A stretch of 64,000 nt of DNA from Solwaraspora sp. WMMD792 (lineage in GTDB: Bacteria; Actinomycetota; Actinomycetes; Mycobacteriales; Micromonosporaceae): assembly GCF_029626105.1 (NCBI RefSeq), contig NZ_JARUBH010000009.1, forward strand, positions 2,914,001-2,978,000, given 5' to 3'. This document shows positions 35,608 through 44,195 of this stretch, in pieces. Every line of letters begins with the position of its first letter. Within the stretch, counting starts at the first letter, position 1. Under the pieces are notes generated by a model. That model did no database searches and was not told where the DNA came from. It saw nothing but the letters and a program-made list of their open reading frames with translations. The translations under genes were made by a program, and so were the position numbers.

Positions 35608-36414
35608 ATGATGGGTCCGTCCCACGCGCTGTCCGGTGCCACCGTGTGGCTAGCCGGTTCCTGGGCGCTCGACCAGTTCGCCGGCTACGAGCAGTCGCCA
35701 CTGATGATCGCGGTCGGCACCGCCGTCTGCGCCGGCGGCGCGCTCTTCCCGGACCTGGACCTGTCCGGCAAGGTCACCCGCAACCAGGGCGGCGCCACCG
35801 TCGCCCGGACCTTCGGGGTGGCGTCGCTGTTCGTCGCCGAGGTCATCGAGAAGATCTCCCTCGGCGTCTACCACGCGACCAAGCTCAGCAAGGACCCGCA
35901 CCGCAACAACGGGCACCGGACCCTCACCCACACCATCCCGTTCACCGTGCTGGTCGGCTGGGGCACCACCGCGCTGTGCGCCGCGTACGGCAAATGGGCG
36001 GTGATCGCCATCCTGTTCTTCATGATCGGCCTGGCGTTGCGGGGCCTGTTCGACGAGTGGGCCAAACGCGCCGGCTGGGTGATCGTCACCCTGCTGTCGC
36101 TCGGCGCCGCCTACTTCACCTACCTGCACCTGCCCGGTGACCGGGGCTACCCGATGCTCGGCCTGGCGATGGGGGTCGGCTGCTTCGTCCACATCCTCGG
36201 TGACCTGATCACCCGGGCCGGCGTACCGATCCTGTGGCCGATCCCGATCGGCCGGCGGATGTGGCGGATGATCGGCCCGTCGGACCGGTTCTCCATCAAG
36301 GCCGGCAGCAAGTTCGAGGTGGTCGTGCTCCGTGGCGTGTTCACCGTCGTGTCGGTGCTGGCCATCATCGGGCTGGCCATCCCGGCGGTGCACCGGCACT
36401 TCACCGACAGCTGA
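35608..36414 (+). CDS. YdjM/LexA-binding-type membrane-bound metal-dependent hydrolase
   Basis: 268 residues with several transmembrane helices (for example WAVIAILFFMIGLALRGLF, GVFTVVSVLAIIGLAIP). The family motifs are HALSGATVWL at the N-terminus, FPDLDLSGK near residue 48 and GHRTLTHT near residue 105, which give the metal-binding His/Asp set. The ATG follows GGAGGA. Members are inner-membrane proteins; the best studied, YdjM of E. coli, is SOS-regulated. The substrate is not known. Confidence 0.88.
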   Translation: MMGPSHALSGATVWLAGSWALDQFAGYEQSPLMIAVGTAVCAGGALFPDLDLSGKVTRNQGGATVARTFGVASLFVAEVIEKISLGVYHATKLSKDPHRNNGHRTLTHTIPFTVLVGWGTTALCAAYGKWAVIAILFFMIGLALRGLFDEWAKRAGWVIVTLLSLGAAYFTYLHLPGDRGYPMLGLAMGVGCFVHILGDLITRAGVPILWPIPIGRRMWRMIGPSDRFSIKAGSKFEVVVLRGVFTVVSVLAIIGLAIPAVHRHFTDS

Positions 36415-36477
36415 GCCACCGATCAGGTTAGGGCAAGTCGGCTCGGGGCGGGTCGGCTCGGGGCGGGTCGGCCCGGG

Positions 36478-37098
36478 TCACGCCGGGGTGCGCTGCACCG
36501 GCACCGCCAACCCCCACGCCGCGACCGACTCCGGGGTGTCCACCTGCCCGCCTTCGGCGACCCCGTCGCAGGAGATGTCGATCACCTCACCGGTGTGCGC
36601 GAGCAGGTACGGCCGGGCCCCGCCATCGGCGTTGGCCAGGGTCGCGATCGCCGCCCAGTGCCGCCGGCCGAACACCATCGGGTAGCTGCGCGTGCCGGCG
36701 TAGGTGGCGCAGACCAGCACCTCCGGGTACGGCAGCGCGGTCACCCGGCGCAGCGCGTCGGCGGTGATCCCCGGCATGTTGACCGGGAACACCACCACAG
36801 CCTCGGCGTCGCTGTCCTTCAACGCGTCCAGACCGACCCGCAGCGACGAGCCGAGCCCGGTCCCCCAGGCCCGGTTGACCACCACGGTGGCGCCGGTCAG
36901 GTCGGCGGTGTCGCGTACCTGGTCGGCGGCGGCGCCGAGCACCACCACGACCGGATCACAGCCGGTCTCCCCCACGATCCGCAACGCCCGTTCGACCAGC
37001 AGTTGGTCGCCGCGGTACAGCAGGGCCTCCGGCCCGCCGATCCGCCGACCCCCACCAGCCGCGATGATCATCCCCGCGATCCGACTCAGCTGAGCCAC
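36478..37098 (-). CDS. MobA/MocA-like nucleotidyltransferase with changed signature Lys
   Basis: 206 residues from the GTG at 37098, preceded by a G-rich site. The N-terminal nucleotide-binding loop reads IIAAGGGRRIGGPEALL; the family pattern is LAAGxGxRMGxPKALL, so the usual Lys is Glu here. Later motifs are VVVLGAAADQVRD, a NRAWGTGLGSSLRVGL segment and VVFPVNMPGI (usually D-M-P; N here), near residue 108. The fold is that of molybdopterin cytidylyltransferases, but the changed Lys and Asp make normal chemistry uncertain. No molybdoenzyme genes are nearby. Confidence 0.8.
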   Translation of the reverse strand: MAQLSRIAGMIIAAGGGRRIGGPEALLYRGDQLLVERALRIVGETGCDPVVVVLGAAADQVRDTADLTGATVVVNRAWGTGLGSSLRVGLDALKDSDAEAVVVFPVNMPGITADALRRVTALPYPEVLVCATYAGTRSYPMVFGRRHWAAIATLANADGGARPYLLAHTGEVIDISCDGVAEGGQVDTPESVAAWGLAVPVQRTPA

Positions 37099-37205
37099 CC
37101 CCGCAACGTCTGCCCGGCCGGTCCAGCCCGGCCGGCGGTCACAGCGCCCGCCAAACGCTGCCCGATCCGATGGAACGCACAACGGTCCCAACGATCAGGT
37201 GGCGA

Positions 37206-38873
37206 TCAGGTGGCGTCCGCGTAGCAGGTGACGGTGGACACCTCGAGCGGCACCCGGACCGGGGTGTCGCCGAACAGCACCGTGGTGGCCCGACCGGCGC
37301 ACTCCCGCACGGCGGCGGCGACCGCCGCCGCCTGCGTCGCCGGGCAGTGCACCACCACCTCGTCGTGTTGGAAGAAGACCAGCTCGGCGGCGGTGCCGGC
37401 GATCGCCTGACGGACGGTGGCCAGCAGGATCAGCGCCCACTCGGCGGCGGTCGCCTGGGCGACGAAGTTGCGGGTGAACCGCCCCCGGGCCGGGGTGCCG
37501 ACGTCGGACGGTGGACAGGTCCGGCCGAGCCAGGAGCGCACCAGGCCACCGGTCTCCCCGGTCCGGGCCGCCGACTCCAGGTACTCGAACGCGACCGGGT
37601 AGCTGCGGCGCAGCACGGCGAGGGCCGGCACGGCGGCGCCGCCGGTCTGCCCGTACATGGCGCCGAGCAGCGCGACCTTCGCCCGGGCCCGGTCACCGCC
37701 GAACGAGTCGCGGGCCAGCGCGGCGTACAGGTCACCGGCGCCGCCGGCGGCGGCCAGCCGGCGGTCACCGGACATCGCGGCGAGCACCCGTGGCTCCAGC
37801 TGCGCGGCGTCGGCCACCACGAAACACCAGCCGGGATCGGCGACCACCGCCCGGCGGACCGCCTTGGGGATCTGCAACGCCCCGCCGCCCCGGGTGGCCC
37901 ACCGGCCGGACACCACCCCGCCCGGCACGTACTCGGGGCGGAACCGGCCGTCGCGGACCCAGGCCTGCCGCCACGCCCAGCCGTGCGCGGTCCAGATCCG
38001 GTGCAGTTCCTTGTACTCGATGAGCAGCGGAACGGCCGGATGGTCCACGCCGCGCAGCACCCAGGCCCGGGTGTTCGGCAGGCTGATCCCGACCCGGGCG
38101 AAGGCCCGCAGCACCTCTGCCGGTGAGTCGGCGTGCAGCTGCCGGACCCCGAACGCGGCGGCGATCCGACCGGCGAGCTCGGCCAGCCGGCGCGGCGGCC
38201 CACCGACCGGCGACGGTGCGCCGAGCAGCTCGGTGAGCAGCGCGTCGTGCAGGTCGGCCCGTAACGGCAGCCCGGCGGCACCCATCTCGGCGGCGACCAG
38301 CGCACCGGCCGACTCGGCGGCGACCAGCAGTCGGAACCGGTCCGGGCGGGCGGTACCCGCGATGCGGCGCTGCTGGTCGGCGTACACCCGGGTGAGTGCG
38401 TCGATCGGGTCGGCGACCGTCGCCGGGGCCGGCACGTCGTCGAACAGCGCGGCCTGGCCATGCCCGGGTGGCGCGGCACCCGGCGCGGGCGGGTCGGGTG
38501 GCACCGGCGCGCCGGTCAGCCGGGCGTACGCGGCGGCGAGCGACCGCGGCTCGCCCCAGCGTCCGTCGTAGCCGAGCAGCAGCGCCTCGGTCAGCTCGAC
38601 GTCGTGGCACCGCTCGATCCGCACGCCGGCCCGCAGCAGGGCCGGGTAGATCGCCGCGGTGGTCGCCCACAGCCAGCGCGGCTCGGGCACCGGACGCGCC
38701 GCCGGTGGCTGCGATGGTGACGGCCCGGCCGCCGGATGCTGCGACGGTGGTGGCCGGTCGGCATCCGACGCCAGGTCGGGCACGGCCTCGACCGGGCCGG
38801 CGGGCCGCCCGTCGGCGTGCAGCAGCCGCCGCGCGCCACCGCCGCCCGGACCCGCCGCCACCGCCACCAGCAC
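37206..38873 (-). CDS. bifunctional 3'-5' exonuclease/DNA polymerase (family A)
   Basis: About 555 residues from the GTG at 38873. A longer reading to 39017 would begin inside a palindrome and is less likely. This is the short PolA-like protein found across actinobacteria. Polymerase motif A is VVADAAQLEPRVLAAMSGD, motif B is RARAKVALLGAMYGQ, and motif C is FFQHDEVVVH; all look functional. The N-terminal ~200 residues correspond to an exonuclease-like region with few recognisable catalytic acids. A role in repair synthesis is inferred from the family. There is no 5'-nuclease domain. Confidence 0.87.
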   Translation of the reverse strand: MLVAVAAGPGGGGARRLLHADGRPAGPVEAVPDLASDADRPPPSQHPAAGPSPSQPPAARPVPEPRWLWATTAAIYPALLRAGVRIERCHDVELTEALLLGYDGRWGEPRSLAAAYARLTGAPVPPDPPAPGAAPPGHGQAALFDDVPAPATVADPIDALTRVYADQQRRIAGTARPDRFRLLVAAESAGALVAAEMGAAGLPLRADLHDALLTELLGAPSPVGGPPRRLAELAGRIAAAFGVRQLHADSPAEVLRAFARVGISLPNTRAWVLRGVDHPAVPLLIEYKELHRIWTAHGWAWRQAWVRDGRFRPEYVPGGVVSGRWATRGGGALQIPKAVRRAVVADPGWCFVVADAAQLEPRVLAAMSGDRRLAAAGGAGDLYAALARDSFGGDRARAKVALLGAMYGQTGGAAVPALAVLRRSYPVAFEYLESAARTGETGGLVRSWLGRTCPPSDVGTPARGRFTRNFVAQATAAEWALILLATVRQAIAGTAAELVFFQHDEVVVHCPATQAAAVAAAVRECAGRATTVLFGDTPVRVPLEVSTVTCYADAT

Positions 38874-38981
38874 CCGACCATTGTCGCCCCGGCGTACGAC
38901 AACATCCGCCCTGGTCGTGGGTGCTGTCGTACGCCGACCCGGCAGACCCGCGCCCGCCGGGCCGGAGGCAAATGCTCTCCA

Positions 38982-39027
38982 GGTCTGATGCATGTGTGGC
39001 ATCGCGATGCCACACATGCATCAGACC
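38982..39027. repeat. perfect 46-bp palindrome
   Basis: The left arm starts GGTCTGATGCATGTGTGGCA at 38982, and the sequence reads identically on the other strand to 39027, with the centre ATCG|CGAT between 39004 and 39005 and no loop. The bases just outside (A at 38981, C at 39028) do not pair. It lies between the start of the DNA polymerase gene and the secreted-protein gene. Bidirectional operator, dimer-resolution site, cruciform or remnant of a mobile element end are all possible. Confidence 0.95.
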
Positions 39028-39180
39028 CGCGAACACCAGGTGGGCAACCGTGTCGACGGGCAGTGGTCAGGGTCAGGTCAAGAACGCAGAAATGCGTATG
39101 CCGAGAAGACGGTGAAACATTTCTCAGGGTCGATCAGCCGGTTAGATTCGAGATCCGCCTCAATCACCGGGAGGACGATT

Positions 39181-39603
39181 ATGAAAGCACTACGCCGTAC
39201 CCTCGTCGCGTTCAGCGCAATCATCGCCGTCATGTTGCCGGCGAATGCCGCCGAGGCGGCGGTGAGCAACTACATGCGCAATCCGATCGGCGGGGTTCTG
39301 TACCAGACGAACTGGTGGTATGCCAGCAGCACGGTGTCCGGCACCGCGCCGACCGGCGCGCTGATCACCACCGTGCACTGGTCGTACAGCCTGAGCAACC
39401 ACTCAGGGGTCGAGGCGTACCTGTGTATCCCGGTCGGCTGCTCGAAGCTGACCGGAGCGTCCGGCGTCACCACCGCGTTCGTCGGCCAGCCCGCGTCGCA
39501 GAGCTGGACGTTCTACTTCGCGGTGCCCGCGTCGACCACCTATCTGTTGTCGCCGCCGCGCACCGGGGGCGCGCACATGGTCGACGTCACCTACGTGTAC
39601 TGA
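39181..39603 (+). CDS. small secreted protein of unknown function
   Basis: 140 residues. The ATG follows GGGAGGA at a good distance. It has a clear signal peptide (MKALRRTLVAFSAIIAVMLP, cleavage near NAAEAA). The mature ~114 residues are rich in Thr, Ser, Tyr and aromatic residues, with Cys only in YLCIPVGCSK, suggesting one disulfide in a small beta-fold. No family is recognised. The upstream DNA (39070-39180) has lower GC than its surroundings and probably holds its promoter. Confidence 0.8.
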   Translation: MKALRRTLVAFSAIIAVMLPANAAEAAVSNYMRNPIGGVLYQTNWWYASSTVSGTAPTGALITTVHWSYSLSNHSGVEAYLCIPVGCSKLTGASGVTTAFVGQPASQSWTFYFAVPASTTYLLSPPRTGGAHMVDVTYVY

Positions 39604-39630
39604 CCGTCGGCGGCTGTCTAGAGACGCCGC

Positions 39631-40605
39631 CTACTTGGAGACGCTGCCGGTGAGGCCGGACTGCACCTGCCGCTGGAAGACGATGTAGACCAGCAGCACC
39701 GGCAGCATCGCCATGGTCACCCCGGCGAACAGTCCCGACCAGTCGGACTTGTAGCCCTGGTTCACCGACAGGTCGATCAGCCCCTGGGCGATCACCTGGT
39801 TCTTCGCCTCACCGCCGTTGGGCTGCATCAGCAGGTACGGCAGGTACCACTGGTTCCACTGGCCGATCACGTTGAAGATCCCGATGCTGATCAGCCCGGG
39901 TTTCGCCATCGGCAGCATCACCCGGAAGAACAGCGTGCTGTGCGACGCGCCGTCCACCATCGCCGCCTCGGCGACCGTGGTCGGCAGCGTCTTGAAAAAC
40001 GAATGCATGAAGAAGACCGTGAACGCCAGCGACCAGGCCACGTAGACGAGGATCAGCATCACGTGGCTGTTCGGGCCGAGCAGCGGGATGAACACGCCGG
40101 TGTTGTAGACGCCCTTGTACAGCGGCACCGCGGCCATGAACACCGGCAGGGTCAGCCCGGACAGGAACATGTAGTAGATGACCCGGTTGCCGGGGAACTC
40201 GTAGCGGGCCAGCACGTAGGCGGCCATCGAGCCGAGCAGCATGGTCAGGAAGACCCCGCCGCCGACGATGAGGATGGTGTTGACGAAGAAATCGCCGATG
40301 CCGCCGTCGACCCAGGCCCGGGCGAAGTTCTCCCAGTGCAGCTCGTCCGGGATCAGTGACAGCGGCTCCCGGATGATCTGTGCGTCGTCCTTGAACGACG
40401 ACATGATCACCCACAGCAGCGGCAGCACCACCATGGCGCCCCAGATCAGCAGGAACAGGTGGGAGAAGCCGTTGAAGAAGGAGTCGCTGACCGCGCCGGC
40501 CCGCCGGGGCGGCAGCGACCGGGCGGTACGCCGACCGCCGGCGGACTTCGACGGCGGTGGCGGCGGGCTGGCCGCGCTGGTCGGTGGGTTGGTGACAGTG
40601 CTCAT
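39631..40605 (-). CDS. ngcG: sugar ABC transporter permease (NgcG-like)
   Basis: 324 residues. The ATG at 40605 has GGGAGG upstream. A Pro-rich N-terminus is followed by six transmembrane helices (LFLLIWGAMVVLPLLWVIM first) and the permease EAA loop AEAAMVDGASHSTLFFRVML near residue 226. It pairs with the permease gene 13 bases upstream and with the NgcE-like binding protein. No ATPase gene is in the cluster, so it probably shares a multi-use ATPase such as MsiK, as in streptomycetes. Confidence 0.88.
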   Translation of the reverse strand: MSTVTNPPTSAASPPPPPSKSAGGRRTARSLPPRRAGAVSDSFFNGFSHLFLLIWGAMVVLPLLWVIMSSFKDDAQIIREPLSLIPDELHWENFARAWVDGGIGDFFVNTILIVGGGVFLTMLLGSMAAYVLARYEFPGNRVIYYMFLSGLTLPVFMAAVPLYKGVYNTGVFIPLLGPNSHVMLILVYVAWSLAFTVFFMHSFFKTLPTTVAEAAMVDGASHSTLFFRVMLPMAKPGLISIGIFNVIGQWNQWYLPYLLMQPNGGEAKNQVIAQGLIDLSVNQGYKSDWSGLFAGVTMAMLPVLLVYIVFQRQVQSGLTGSVSK

Positions 40606-40618
40606 CGCGCGGCCCTCC

Positions 40619-41560
40619 CTAGAATTCGATCCGCTCACGGCGGGTGATCCGCAACTGCACCGCAGCGAGCAGCAGCGTGAAGATGGCCAGCGCGACCCCG
40701 ATCGCGCAGGCGTAGCCGAACTGGCCCTTGTTGAAGGCGGTGAAGTTGATGACCGACGCGAAGACCTCACTGGCGTGGTCGGGGCCGCCCTGGTTGGGGG
40801 TCATCACGAAGACCAGCGCGTACATGTCCAGGGCGATGAAGCCGAGGTAGACCCAGGCGACCGAGATGCTGTCGCGCAGCAGCGGCAGGGTGATCCGCAG
40901 GAAGCTGGTCACCCGGCTGGCCCCGTCGAGCATCGCCGCCTCGAAGATGTCCTTCGGGATCGACTGCATGGCGGCGGAGAACAGCACCATGTAGAAGCCG
41001 ACCCCGCCCCAGACGGCGATCAGCAGCAGCCACCACAGCACCGCCGGTACGCCGAGGAACGGCGTCGGGTCGGAGACGAACTTCAGCGGCTGCTCCGCGT
41101 CGACCAGACCGATCCTGATCAGGATGCCGTTGAGCAGCCCCTGGCTGTCGCCCCGGTAGATGGCACCCCACATGATGGCGACCAGCACCAGGGACAGCAC
41201 CTGTGGGAAGAAGAAGATCACCTTGTAGACGCCGGAGCCGCGTACGCCCCGCACGCCGGCCCTGTCCCCGCGCCCTCCCACGTTGAGCAGGAAGGCGAGG
41301 AACAGGGCCAGCGCGATGGTGAACAGCGGCAGGGTGACCAGGAAGAAGACGTTGTGCCAGAACGCCGTACGGATCAGTTCGTCGCCGAACATCTGGACGT
41401 AGTTGGCCAGCCCGACGAACTCCTGGGTGTCGGAGTAGCCGCCCCAGTTGGTCAGCGAGTAGCCGGCCGCCTGGGCGTACGGCCAGACGACGTAGAACAC
41501 GTACAGCGCCACCGGCAGTGCCAGGAAGCCCGTCACGAACCGGGCCTTTCCGTGCTGCAT
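40619..41560 (-). CDS. ngcF: sugar ABC transporter permease (NgcF-like)
   Basis: 313 residues with six transmembrane helices (FLALPVALYVFYVVWPYAQA first) and the EAA loop FEAAMLDGASRVTSFLRITL near residue 205. It forms the membrane channel with the permease encoded 13 bases downstream. The order binding protein, NgcF, NgcG matches the N-acetylglucosamine/diacetylchitobiose importer of streptomycetes. The DNA 43 bases upstream is the binding-protein gene. Confidence 0.88.
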   Translation of the reverse strand: MQHGKARFVTGFLALPVALYVFYVVWPYAQAAGYSLTNWGGYSDTQEFVGLANYVQMFGDELIRTAFWHNVFFLVTLPLFTIALALFLAFLLNVGGRGDRAGVRGVRGSGVYKVIFFFPQVLSLVLVAIMWGAIYRGDSQGLLNGILIRIGLVDAEQPLKFVSDPTPFLGVPAVLWWLLLIAVWGGVGFYMVLFSAAMQSIPKDIFEAAMLDGASRVTSFLRITLPLLRDSISVAWVYLGFIALDMYALVFVMTPNQGGPDHASEVFASVINFTAFNKGQFGYACAIGVALAIFTLLLAAVQLRITRRERIEF

Positions 41561-41603
41561 CGTCAGGTCACTTTCTGCTCGGTCGGGTCAGCGGAGCGAC
41601 GAC

Positions 41604-43052
41604 TCAGGACCGGGTGAACTTGTTCACCGCGTCGTCCGCCGCGATCTCGTCGGCCGCCTGCTGCAGGGTGTCCTGGAACTCCTTGGCGGTCATCCGGCCG
41701 GCCATCAGCTCGCCGATCGCGTTCTGCTCCACCTTGTCCAGGTCGGCGTACCAGTCGGGGTGACGGAACGAGACCAGGTCGCCGGGGGCGTTGCTCATCA
41801 GCTCGTTGGCAGAGGTCAGCGCGGTGGAGGTGGTGACGTTGTCGCCGGAGCCCTTGACCGAGGCGAGCGAGCTGGTCAGTTCGGCGAACTTGCCGGCGCC
41901 CTCCTTGGAGAGCATGGCCCGCAGGAACTCCATGCCGCCGGGGGCGTTGGCGGCCTTCTTCGGCACGATCCAGCCCTCGCCGGAGCCGGCCTGCACGGTG
42001 CCGTACGGGGCAGCGTCGTCGGCGCCGACGCTCCACACCGGGGCGATCTTCATCTGGAAGCCGCCCGGGATGGTGGCCCGCATCTCGTTCTCCAGCCAGG
42101 TGCCGCAGGGCAGGAACGCCGCCTTGCCGTCCAGCCAGGCCTGCTGCGACTCGGTGTGGGTCAGGGTGTCGCTGCCGGTGAGGGTGTAGCCGTCGGCGAC
42201 CATCTTCTCGACGGCGCTCATCGCGGCGGTGACCGCGTCGGTCTGCCAGGCACCCGCCTTCAGGTTGTCGATGTCGACGACCGCCTGCCGGCCACCGGCC
42301 AGCCAGATCCAGGTCATGATCGGCCAGCGCATGTAGTACGGGTACTTGCCGGCGAAGGCGAACGGCGCGACACCGGCCGCCTTGATCTTCGGGGCGAGGG
42401 TGAAGAACTCGTCGAAGCTGGTCGGCACCGCCCACCCGTTGCGGTCGAACAACGCCTGGTCGAACCACAGACCGAACACCGTGTACGCGTAGTTGAGCTG
42501 GAAAAACTCGCCGTCGAACGTACCGTCGTCGACGGTGCCGGGCAGCAGCGTGTCGCGGACCTTGACGGCCGGGTCGTCCCAGCTCGGCGCGTCCAGCAGC
42601 GGGGTCAGCTCGGTCAGCGCGCCCTCGTTGATCAGGGTGTCGATCGCCATCAGGTCGGCACCCGAGTTGTTGATCAGGTCGGCCGGGGTGGTGGAGAACT
42701 TCGGCTGCTGCTCGGTCTTGATCTTCTGGGTGGAGCTGAGGTTGACGGTGACGCTGTCGTGCTTGGCCACGAACAGCGTCTTGTCGAACTCGGGGTACTC
42801 GTCGCCGAGGCCGCCGTTGAACACGACGACGTCGACGCTGCTGTCGTCGGCGACACCGAACGGGTTGTCGGCGCTCTTGGTGCCGGTCTCCGTACCCGTG
42901 CCGGGGTCGCTGCCGGCGCAGGCGGAGAGCAGGCCGGCCGCCGGACCGGCCAGCAGCCCGGCGGCGGCCGCGCGGCGCAGCAGGGTCCGCCGGCGCACCG
43001 AGGCGCCGGCGACGGCGGACGGGATCCGCACGGAGTCGGGGTAGATCGACAT
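41604..43052 (-). CDS. ngcE: sugar-binding lipoprotein (NgcE-like)
   Basis: 482 residues. The N-terminus has a twin-arginine-like start (VRRRTLLRRAAAAG) and the lipobox LLSAC, so it should be an exported lipoprotein. The pattern DVVVFNGGLGDEYPEFDK ... STQKIKTEQQPKF ... LINNSGADLMAIDTLINEGA strongly resembles NgcE, the N-acetylglucosamine/chitobiose-binding protein. Because CebR-like boxes lie nearby, other oligosaccharides are possible ligands. The ATG has GAGGAG upstream and lies 12 bases after the RpiR stop, so the four genes form one leftward operon. Confidence 0.88.
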   Translation of the reverse strand: MSIYPDSVRIPSAVAGASVRRRTLLRRAAAAGLLAGPAAGLLSACAGSDPGTGTETGTKSADNPFGVADDSSVDVVVFNGGLGDEYPEFDKTLFVAKHDSVTVNLSSTQKIKTEQQPKFSTTPADLINNSGADLMAIDTLINEGALTELTPLLDAPSWDDPAVKVRDTLLPGTVDDGTFDGEFFQLNYAYTVFGLWFDQALFDRNGWAVPTSFDEFFTLAPKIKAAGVAPFAFAGKYPYYMRWPIMTWIWLAGGRQAVVDIDNLKAGAWQTDAVTAAMSAVEKMVADGYTLTGSDTLTHTESQQAWLDGKAAFLPCGTWLENEMRATIPGGFQMKIAPVWSVGADDAAPYGTVQAGSGEGWIVPKKAANAPGGMEFLRAMLSKEGAGKFAELTSSLASVKGSGDNVTTSTALTSANELMSNAPGDLVSFRHPDWYADLDKVEQNAIGELMAGRMTAKEFQDTLQQAADEIAADDAVNKFTRS

Positions 43053-43064
43053 GATGTGTGCTCC

Positions 43065-44015
43065 TCAGCTGGGATTTTCGGCGGGGCGGATGGTGATCCG
43101 GTCGATGGCCTTGTGACCGTCGACGGCTCGGGCGGTGCGGCGGAACGCCGCGTGCGCGCGGTCGTGGGTCCGTTGCGCGACGGCGACGTAGAGCAGGTCG
43201 AGGACGACGAGCTGCGGGTGCCGGGCGGAGAGCGCGTCCGGCCGGAAGGTGGTCGCCTGGGGGGCGGTGAGCAGGACGATGTCGGCCAGGTCGGCCAGGG
43301 TGGAGCGGGGGAAACTGGTCAGCGCGACGGTGGTCGCGCCGTGGCTGCCGGCCTCGGCGACCATCTCGATGGTCTCCCGGGTCTGGCCGGTGTGCGAGAT
43401 ACCGAGGGCCACATCGCCGTCGCGCATCAGCGCCGCGCTGGCCAGACCGTTGTGCAGGTCGGTCCAGGCCCAGGCCGGTACGCCGATACGGTGCAGGCTG
43501 AACTGCATCTCCTCGCCGACCAGCGCGCTGCCGCTGGCGCCGAAGATGTTGACCCGGCTGGCGGCGGCGACCGCGTCGGCGGCCTGCTCGACCTGGCTGA
43601 GGTCGAGCAGGGCGGCGGTGTCGTGCATGGCCTGGGTGTCGGCGGCCATGATCTGGCCGAGCACCCGGTCGAGCGGGTCACCGGGCTGGATCTCCCGGCC
43701 GATGTCGACGGTCCAGCCGGCGGCGCGGGCCCGGCCGGTCTCGGCGGCGATGCCGAGCCGCAGGTCGGCGTAGCCGTCGAAGCCGAGCGCCCGGCAGAAC
43801 CGGGTGACCGTCGCCGGTGACGTACCGCTGCGTTCGGCCAGCTCGACGATGGTGGCGCGGGCGGCCGCGGCCGGGTCGGTGAGCACCTGGTCGGCGACCC
43901 GGCGCAGCGCACCGGTGAACTCGGTGAGCCGGATCCGGGCGAGCACCGTGTCGGCCGGCCCCGGGGCGTCGACCACCGCGGTCCCCGCGGGGATCTCCAC
44001 CTCGCTGTCAGCCAT
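43065..44015 (-). CDS. MurR/RpiR-type transcriptional regulator with SIS domain
   Basis: 316 residues. The N-terminal RpiR helix-turn-helix is VELAERSGTSPATVTRFCRALG (near residue 55). The SIS phosphosugar-binding domain has VNIFGASGSALVGEEMQ near residue 162 and ALGISHTGQTRETIEM. Such regulators sense sugar phosphates, for example GlcNAc-6-P. It heads the ngcEFG operon, and a palindrome-like site upstream (44048-44072) is a likely auto-operator, so it probably controls uptake of the transported amino sugar. Confidence 0.92.
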   Translation of the reverse strand: MADSEVEIPAGTAVVDAPGPADTVLARIRLTEFTGALRRVADQVLTDPAAAARATIVELAERSGTSPATVTRFCRALGFDGYADLRLGIAAETGRARAAGWTVDIGREIQPGDPLDRVLGQIMAADTQAMHDTAALLDLSQVEQAADAVAAASRVNIFGASGSALVGEEMQFSLHRIGVPAWAWTDLHNGLASAALMRDGDVALGISHTGQTRETIEMVAEAGSHGATTVALTSFPRSTLADLADIVLLTAPQATTFRPDALSARHPQLVVLDLLYVAVAQRTHDRAHAAFRRTARAVDGHKAIDRITIRPAENPS

Positions 44016-44047
44016 CGGCGTCGACCTTTCGGGAAGGACTGTTAACT

Positions 44048-44072
44048 GTTAGTGGTAAAAGTTCTTACTAAC
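44048..44072. promoter_or_regulatory. likely operator of the RpiR-type regulator
   Basis: The arms GTTAGT (44048-44053) and ACTAAC (44067-44072) enclose a low-GC core (GGTAAAAGTTCTT). It lies 33 bases upstream of the regulator start, in the only strongly AT-rich stretch of the gap. Binding by the regulator itself is inferred. Confidence 0.55.
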
Positions 44073-44121
44073 ACCCCCTCCGTGTCAAGACCGTGGGCGA
44101 AGTTTTCAAACCGTTACCGGC

Positions 44122-44135
44122 TGGGAGCGCTACCA
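44122..44135. promoter_or_regulatory. CebR-like operator between rpiR-ngcEFG and the wHTH fusion gene
   Basis: TGGGAGCGCTACCA matches the CebR box at 13 of 14 positions. It is 107 bases upstream of the RpiR start and 61 bases upstream of the divergent wHTH-hydrolase start, so either promoter may be under cellobiose control. Confidence 0.7.
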
Positions 44136-44195
44136 CCTGGCCAACCCCCTCGATCATGATCAGGACCGCGGCATCGATGCCGCTATGCTCCGGCG

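Noticed and set aside
36415-36477. Short GGCTCGGGGCGGGTC direct repeats after the metal-dependent hydrolase gene
   Set aside because: They are simple slippage repeats in a short convergent gap with no sign of function.
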